Shown here: piece after piece, positions 61,912 through 64,000 of the stretch
Layout of the letters: each line of letters starts with the position of its first letter
Numbering within the stretch: position 1 is the stretch's first letter
Assembly (NCBI GenBank): GCA_963704615.1
Contig: OY969923.1
Location: 3,720,001 to 3,784,000 of the forward strand
Reading direction: 5' to 3'
DNA: 64,000 nucleotides
Source: Bog-756 sp963704615
GTDB taxonomy: Bacteria > Actinomycetota > Acidimicrobiia > Acidimicrobiales > RAAP-2
Notes under the pieces: model-generated
The model's input: only the letters and a program-made list of their open reading frames with translations
What the model was told of the DNA's origin: nothing
Databases searched by the model: none
Position numbers and translations under genes: made by a program

Positions 61912-63167
61912 GAGCACTCGACGAGGCGGCCCACGGTCAGCTCGGCGTAGATGGCCCGGAGACGGCGGGCCGCCTGGGCCCACGTGTACCGGCGGGCCCG
62001 CAGCACGGCGGCCGTGCTCAGCCGCTCGGCCAGCAAAGGATCGGCCAGGATCTGGCGCACCGGCGCCGCGAACGACTCGGCCGCGGGCTCTTCGACCAGG
62101 TAGCCGGTGCGTCCGTGGTCGATGAGGCTACGCAGGCCACCCACGTCGGAGGCCACAACTGGAGTACCGCAGGCAGCGGACTCCAGGGCAACCAGGCCGA
62201 ACGACTCGGACCGGCTGGGGACCAGGCACACATCGGCAGCCCGGTAGTAGGTCGAGAGCAGCTCGTGGGGTCGGGGCGGCACGAAGACGACCCGGCCACC
62301 GAGTCCGAGCTCGTCGACCAGCACGGCCAGTCGCTCGACTTCGGCCTCGCCCTGAGGCCCGCTGGGCCCGCCGACGACGACCAGCCGGGCACCGGGATGA
62401 TCGGGGCCCAGGTCGGCCAGGGTGCGCACGGCCATGGCTACTCCCTTGAGGGGCTGGATCCGGCCCACGAACAAGAGCAGCGGGCCATCGTGACCCAGGC
62501 CGAGGGCCCGGCGGGCCTGTCGACGGTCCCCCGGACCGAAAAAGGCGTGGTCGACGCCCGGGGCCACGATGCGGATCCGTGAGGGGTCGGCGTGGTAGAG
62601 GTCGGAGATCTGTTCCGCCTCGACCGAGCATGAGGCCAGCACCGTGTCCGAGCACCGGATGATGGTGGCCTCGGCTTCGGCCCGCTGGTGGGGCGAATCG
62701 GCCTCGACCTCCTCGGGGCTGAACTCGGCCTTGACCCGGTCGAGGGTGTGGAAGGTCGACACCAGGGGCAGGTTCATCTCGTGCTTGATGACGTGGCCGG
62801 CCATGCCGCTCAGCCAGTAGTTGGCATGCACGGCATCGAAGGGAAGGGCGTCGGCGCCGAATCCCTCGGTCGACCCCATGCGCTTGAGCACGCCGTCAGC
62901 GAACTCCTCGACCACCCCGGGGAGGCTCTCTTTGGGGAGAGGCATGGGCGGGCCGGCAGCGATGTGGTGCACCCGGAATCCGGGCTCGATATCGACGGTG
63001 ACCGGCAGGTCGTCGGCCCCGGCTCGGGTGAACACATCGCAGACCACGCCGGTCCGAGCCAGGGCCGCAGACAGCTCACGCACGTAGACGTTCATGCCGC
63101 CGCCGTCCCCGGTGCCGGGCTGGGCCAGGGGTGAGGTATGGAGGGAAAGGACGGCCAGACGCCTCAT
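61908..63167 (-). CDS. mshA: D-inositol-3-phosphate glycosyltransferase (MshA-type)
   Basis: GT-B retaining glycosyltransferase; MshA joins N-acetylglucosamine to inositol-3-phosphate, the first committed step of mycothiol. 419 residues. Marks: SLHTSPLAQPGTGDGGGMNV at the N-terminus, the classic MshA opening with the GGMNVYV loop; HANYWLSGMAGHVIKHEMNL, VSTFHTLDRVKAEFSPEEVE, VAPGVDHAFFGPGDR, LLFVGRIQPLKGVAMAVRTL and the C-terminal VPSRSESFGLVALESAACGT (E-x7-E nucleotide-sugar site). Specificity is inferred from the opening motif and the YbjN neighbour. ATG at 63167; TAGGAT lies nine bases upstream on the minus strand. Confidence 0.9.
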   Translation of the reverse strand: MRRLAVLSLHTSPLAQPGTGDGGGMNVYVRELSAALARTGVVCDVFTRAGADDLPVTVDIEPGFRVHHIAAGPPMPLPKESLPGVVEEFADGVLKRMGSTEGFGADALPFDAVHANYWLSGMAGHVIKHEMNLPLVSTFHTLDRVKAEFSPEEVEADSPHQRAEAEATIIRCSDTVLASCSVEAEQISDLYHADPSRIRIVAPGVDHAFFGPGDRRQARRALGLGHDGPLLLFVGRIQPLKGVAMAVRTLADLGPDHPGARLVVVGGPSGPQGEAEVERLAVLVDELGLGGRVVFVPPRPHELLSTYYRAADVCLVPSRSESFGLVALESAACGTPVVASDVGGLRSLIDHGRTGYLVEEPAAESFAAPVRQILADPLLAERLSTAAVLRARRYTWAQAARRLRAIYAELTVGRLVECS

Positions 63168-63196
63168 GCGTGGCCGATCCTACCGGTCGGTCACAA

Positions 63197-63730
63197 TCAT
63201 CCTGCGATCGACGTGGACCCGACCGGACCGCTCCCCCCGGCCGTCCCGACGCCGGCGATCGGGGGATCGCCCGGTCCGTCGTCTGCTCCCGAGTCCCCGG
63301 TGGCTTCGCCCGAATCGGCGGCCGACGCCCGGTCGGCCCCGGCCTGGTCCTCATTCTCGTGCCGGAACGAGAGGTAGATCCGCATCATCGCCTGACGTTG
63401 CTCGTCGGTGAGATGACGATCGGCGAAGATGTGGCGCGACAGGTCGGTGTCGCCGTCGGGCTTGTCGAGGATGCCGGCTTGCACGTAGAGGGTCTCGGCC
63501 GAGATGCGGAGGGCCTTGGCGATCTGTTGCAGGATCTCCGCCGAGGGCCGCCGAAGGCCCCGCTCGATCTGGCTCAGGTACGGATTGGAGATGCCGGCCA
63601 ACTCGGAGAGCCTTCGCAGCGAGAGCCGGGCCGAGTTCCGCTGTTCGCGGATGAACGATCCGAGCTCGTTGAAGCGTTCCGGGAGATCTTTGACGAACTG
63701 CGTGCCTTCGGCGCGGGCCGGTTCCTTCAC
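63197..63730 (-). CDS. XRE-family helix-turn-helix regulator
   Basis: 177 residues. HTH_3 domain at about 20-85: FIREQRNSARLSLRRLSELA, GISNPYLSQIERGLRRPSAE, LQQIAKALRISAETLYVQAG. After ADRHLTDEQRQAMMRIYLSF the C-terminal 60 residues are a Gly/Ala/Asp-rich disordered tail. It resembles the conserved actinobacterial regulator exemplified by mycobacterial Rv0474, found in the same wider region, whose targets are not established from sequence. GTG at 63730 overlaps the stop of the gene before it (GTGA), so the two are co-translated. It precedes mshA by 29 bp. Confidence 0.88.
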   Translation of the reverse strand: MKEPARAEGTQFVKDLPERFNELGSFIREQRNSARLSLRRLSELAGISNPYLSQIERGLRRPSAEILQQIAKALRISAETLYVQAGILDKPDGDTDLSRHIFADRHLTDEQRQAMMRIYLSFRHENEDQAGADRASAADSGEATGDSGADDGPGDPPIAGVGTAGGSGPVGSTSIAG

Positions 63731-63981
63731 GAGAGCAGGCCGTCGACCGAGGCCCGCCCGGTCTTGTGCCGCTCGACCAGCTCGGCCTGGAGCGTGTCGA
63801 TGCGCACATGAAGCGCTCGACGGTCGAGCGACACCCGGTTCTCGAGGGCCTCGAGACGTGCGGCCAGGTCGCGGAGTTGGTTCGGTTCCAGGTCGGGCAG
63901 CGCGCCGATCTCATCGATCCCCAGCACTGCGTCGAGCTCGGTGGTGAGGTCTGACTCTTCGGTGTCGGGGGCGAGCAGCAT
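63727..63981 (-). CDS. Small coiled-coil protein with an RsiG-like c-di-GMP-binding motif (possibly partial)
   Basis: At least 84 residues; the frame is open past the ATG at 63981 to the window edge, so the true start may lie outside. The C-terminal half is a predicted coiled coil (LEPNQLRDLAARLEALENR onward). ENRVSLDRRALHVRID fits E-x3-S-x2-R-x3-Q-x3-D, the c-di-GMP signature of the anti-sigma factor RsiG, with His in place of Gln. RsiG sequesters the sigma factor WhiG when loaded with c-di-GMP in Streptomyces; single-motif forms that dimerise are known in deep actinobacteria. Such proteins are often listed as aerial mycelium formation proteins. No sigma gene is adjacent in view; it is co-translated with an XRE regulator. 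Confidence 0.6.
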   Translation of the reverse strand: MLLAPDTEESDLTTELDAVLGIDEIGALPDLEPNQLRDLAARLEALENRVSLDRRALHVRIDTLQAELVERHKTGRASVDGLLS

Positions 63982-64000
63982 CGGGAGGTGCTCGGGTCCC

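Overview
This is a high-GC actinobacterial chromosome segment. It carries an MshA-type glycosyltransferase (mycothiol), an F420-type luciferase-like oxidoreductase, Rex, a HemY/ferrochelatase heme branch, and a proC-rex-hemA-hemC-hemD-hemB order like that of mycobacteria and Streptomyces. Genus cannot be read from the sequence. The mixture of families suggests the class Acidimicrobiia or a neighbouring deep actinobacterial branch (inference). No tRNA, rRNA, CRISPR array or intact insertion sequence was seen.

Layout. 1-7.8 kb: the N-terminal part of a HelD-type RNA polymerase recycling helicase (minus strand), then the overlapping run hemE-hemH-hemY-lnt (plus strand) preceded by a possible 30-codon leader ORF, then a methyltransferase. 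7.8-17.2 kb: a HAD phosphatase coupled to acetyl-CoA synthetase (minus), a 1102-residue fusion of a degenerate phosphoesterase-like membrane protein with an MprF-type C-terminal domain, a SHOCT membrane protein, and a ClC chloride channel overlapping a channel-like membrane protein. 17.2-28.2 kb: an accessory-looking stretch with a methyltransferase, an F420-type oxidoreductase, secreted or membrane proteins (one with seven repeats, probably a beta-propeller), small ABM-like and VOC proteins, a frameshifted secreted-protein pseudogene, a beta-lactamase-fold hydrolase, a truncated hemoglobin and an ECF sigma factor coupled to a membrane protein. 28.3-31.5 kb: glutamate decarboxylase, a DUF2252 protein and a LapA-domain protein.

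31.6-48.1 kb is a complete 14-gene respiratory complex I operon, nuoA to nuoN, on the minus strand, with almost every junction overlapping by a few bases. A geranylgeranyl-reductase-family gene diverges from nuoA and may act on the menaquinone that complex I reduces. After a proline-rich membrane protein comes the second heme cluster (minus strand, transcribed hemA-hemC-cobA-hemD-hemB-hemL). With hemE, hemH and hemY it covers the path from glutamyl-tRNA to (copro)heme, apart from the terminal ChdC step, which is not in the window. Upstream lie rex, a SAM hydrolase-family gene, proC, a YbjN-domain protein, mshA, an XRE regulator and, at the right edge, a small protein with a motif resembling the c-di-GMP site of the anti-sigma factor RsiG.

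A recurrent architecture is a TANNNT-like -10 hexamer ending 5-8 nt before the start codon of several monocistronic or operon-leading genes that lack a usable ribosome binding site. This points to widespread leaderless transcription. Linked themes are heme and respiratory-chain assembly, redox sensing (Rex) and thiol metabolism.
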